This document shows, in pieces, positions 43,222 through 43,872 of a stretch of 43,872 nt of DNA. The position numbers and the translations under genes are program-made. Source of the stretch: an uncultured Lachnospiraceae bacterium (GTDB lineage: Bacteria > Bacillota > Clostridia > Lachnospirales > Lachnospiraceae); the NCBI GenBank assembly GCA_944383965.1, contig CALWRQ010000009.1, positions 1 through 43,872 of the forward strand. Reading direction: 5' to 3'. Under the pieces are notes generated by a model. That model was not told the DNA's origin, searched no databases, and worked only from the letters and a program-made list of their open reading frames with translations. Every line of letters starts with the position of its first letter. Position 1 is the first letter of the stretch.

Positions 43222-43872
43222 TCAGTTACCTCCTTCATAATTCCTGCAGACATCCACAGCGGAAGAAGTCCCCAGCAGGCCGGGAAGAATCTCCTCTCTC
43301 GGCCCCTGACTGCGGATCACTCCGTCAGCGATCACCACGATCTCATCTGCAATGCTAAGAATTCTTTCCTGATGGGAAATGATCAGAATGGAGCTGTCAT
43401 GAATGGCTTCCCGCATTTTTTCGAAAACCTGAATCAGGTTCTGGAAGCTCCAAAGATCAATCCCCGCTTCCGGCTCATCAAAAATAGAAAGCTTGGTTCC
43501 TCTGGCCAGGACCGTGGCAATCTCAATTCTCTTAAGTTCTCCTCCGGAAAGGCTGGCATTCACTTCCCGGTTGATGTAGTCTTTCGCGCAGAGTCCTACT
43601 TCGGAAAGGTACTTGCAGGCATCTGCCACAGACAGATTTTTTCTCGCTGCCAGCCGCAGAAGGTCCAGTACCTGAACTCCCTTAAAACGCACAGGCTGCT
43701 GGAATGCAAAGCTGATTCCCATGTTGGCCCGTTCCGTAATACTGGCGTCTGTAATATCTTTTCCGTCAAAATAGATCTTTCCTGCTGTTGGCTTTGCAAC
43801 GCCTGCAATCAGCCTGGCCAGCGTTGACTTTCCGCCTCCGTTGGGGCCGGTTATGACAATAAACTTATTATC
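43222..43872 (-). CDS. sufC: SufC ATPase, partial at the window edge
   Basis: 217 residues visible; the N-terminus lies beyond the window. Walker A is GPNGGGKSTL, signature LSGGELKRIEIATVL, Walker B SIFDEPEAGIDLW, and the H-loop ISHQ. SufC supplies ATP-driven conformational change to the SufB/D scaffold. The stop TGA lies in the ribosome-site region of the SufB/D gene, indicating co-expression. Confidence 0.95.
   Translation of the reverse strand, partial: DNKFIVITGPNGGGKSTLARLIAGVAKPTAGKIYFDGKDITDASITERANMGISFAFQQPVRFKGVQVLDLLRLAARKNLSVADACKYLSEVGLCAKDYINREVNASLSGGELKRIEIATVLARGTKLSIFDEPEAGIDLWSFQNLIQVFEKMREAIHDSSILIISHQERILSIADEIVVIADGVIRSQGPREEILPGLLGTSSAVDVCRNYEGGN

Noticed and set aside
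1-43872. CRISPR arrays, prophage, toxin-antitoxin or defence genes
   Set aside because: No regular repeat-spacer pattern and no such gene families were recognised; apart from the IS, the window looks like core chromosome.

Overview
The window reads as chromosome of an anaerobic Gram-positive Clostridia, most likely Lachnospiraceae-like. The evidence is a T-box, strong AGGAGG ribosome sites, TTGACA-17-TATAAT promoters, a type III glutamine synthetase, an aspartate transcarbamylase with its regulatory chain, LL-diaminopimelate aminotransferase, a PurO-type IMP cyclohydrolase, and the Firmicute dgt-dnaG-rpoD-trmK-nif3 gene order. No tRNA, rRNA, CRISPR or phage genes were seen. Species was not determined.

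Layout. 1-2028 (minus): promoter, T-box, archaeal-type aspS and gatC (cut by the window edge), the tRNA-dependent Asn/Gln route. 2085-12951 (minus): one tightly packed operon pyrG-gltB-gltD-GS-like-ANTAR regulator-dapL. 12987-16737 (plus), divergent from it: glnN (type III glutamine synthetase) and purF. 16913-20075 (minus): solute-binding protein, permease and M20 amidohydrolase. 20105-22268 (minus): ZTP riboswitch, purO and AICAR transformylase. 22289-26276 (minus): MacB-like ABC ATPase, secreted/anchored repeat protein and FtsX-type permease. 26371-27957 (plus): pyrB-pyrI behind a leader peptide and attenuator. 27963-29824: an IS1182-like element. 29828-32790 (minus): patatin-like lipase, hflC, hflK. 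32816-33241 (minus): RNase P RNA. 33239-40393 (minus): TGS-uridine kinase-like protein, nif3, trmK, rpoD, dnaG, dgt. 40500-42194 (minus): cytoplasmic subtilisin-like protease. 42246-43872 (minus): sufC (cut) and a SufB/SufD protein.

The theme is glutamine. CTP synthase, GOGAT, PurF and GatCAB consume it; GSIII makes it. Between 12812 and 13070 two divergent promoters each feed a short leader in which a small hairpin with hexaloop AAGGGY (A at 1, G at 4, the ANTAR-recognition signature) overlaps the 5' arm of an intrinsic terminator. The ANTAR protein encoded in the pyrG operon has lost the receiver phospho-acceptor Asp and the conserved Lys. The adjacent type I GS-like protein has lost a metal-ligand Glu, the catalytic flap Glu and an active-site Arg. 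My main hypothesis is that these two form a glutamine/nitrogen-sensing, phosphorylation-independent antitermination module. It would control GSIII on one side and its own GOGAT/CTP synthase operon on the other. The RNA architecture and substitutions are read from the sequence; the sensing role is inference.

RNA-level control is unusually dense: a T-box, two ANTAR-type leaders, a ZTP riboswitch and a pyrBI leader-peptide attenuator lie within about 27 kb.
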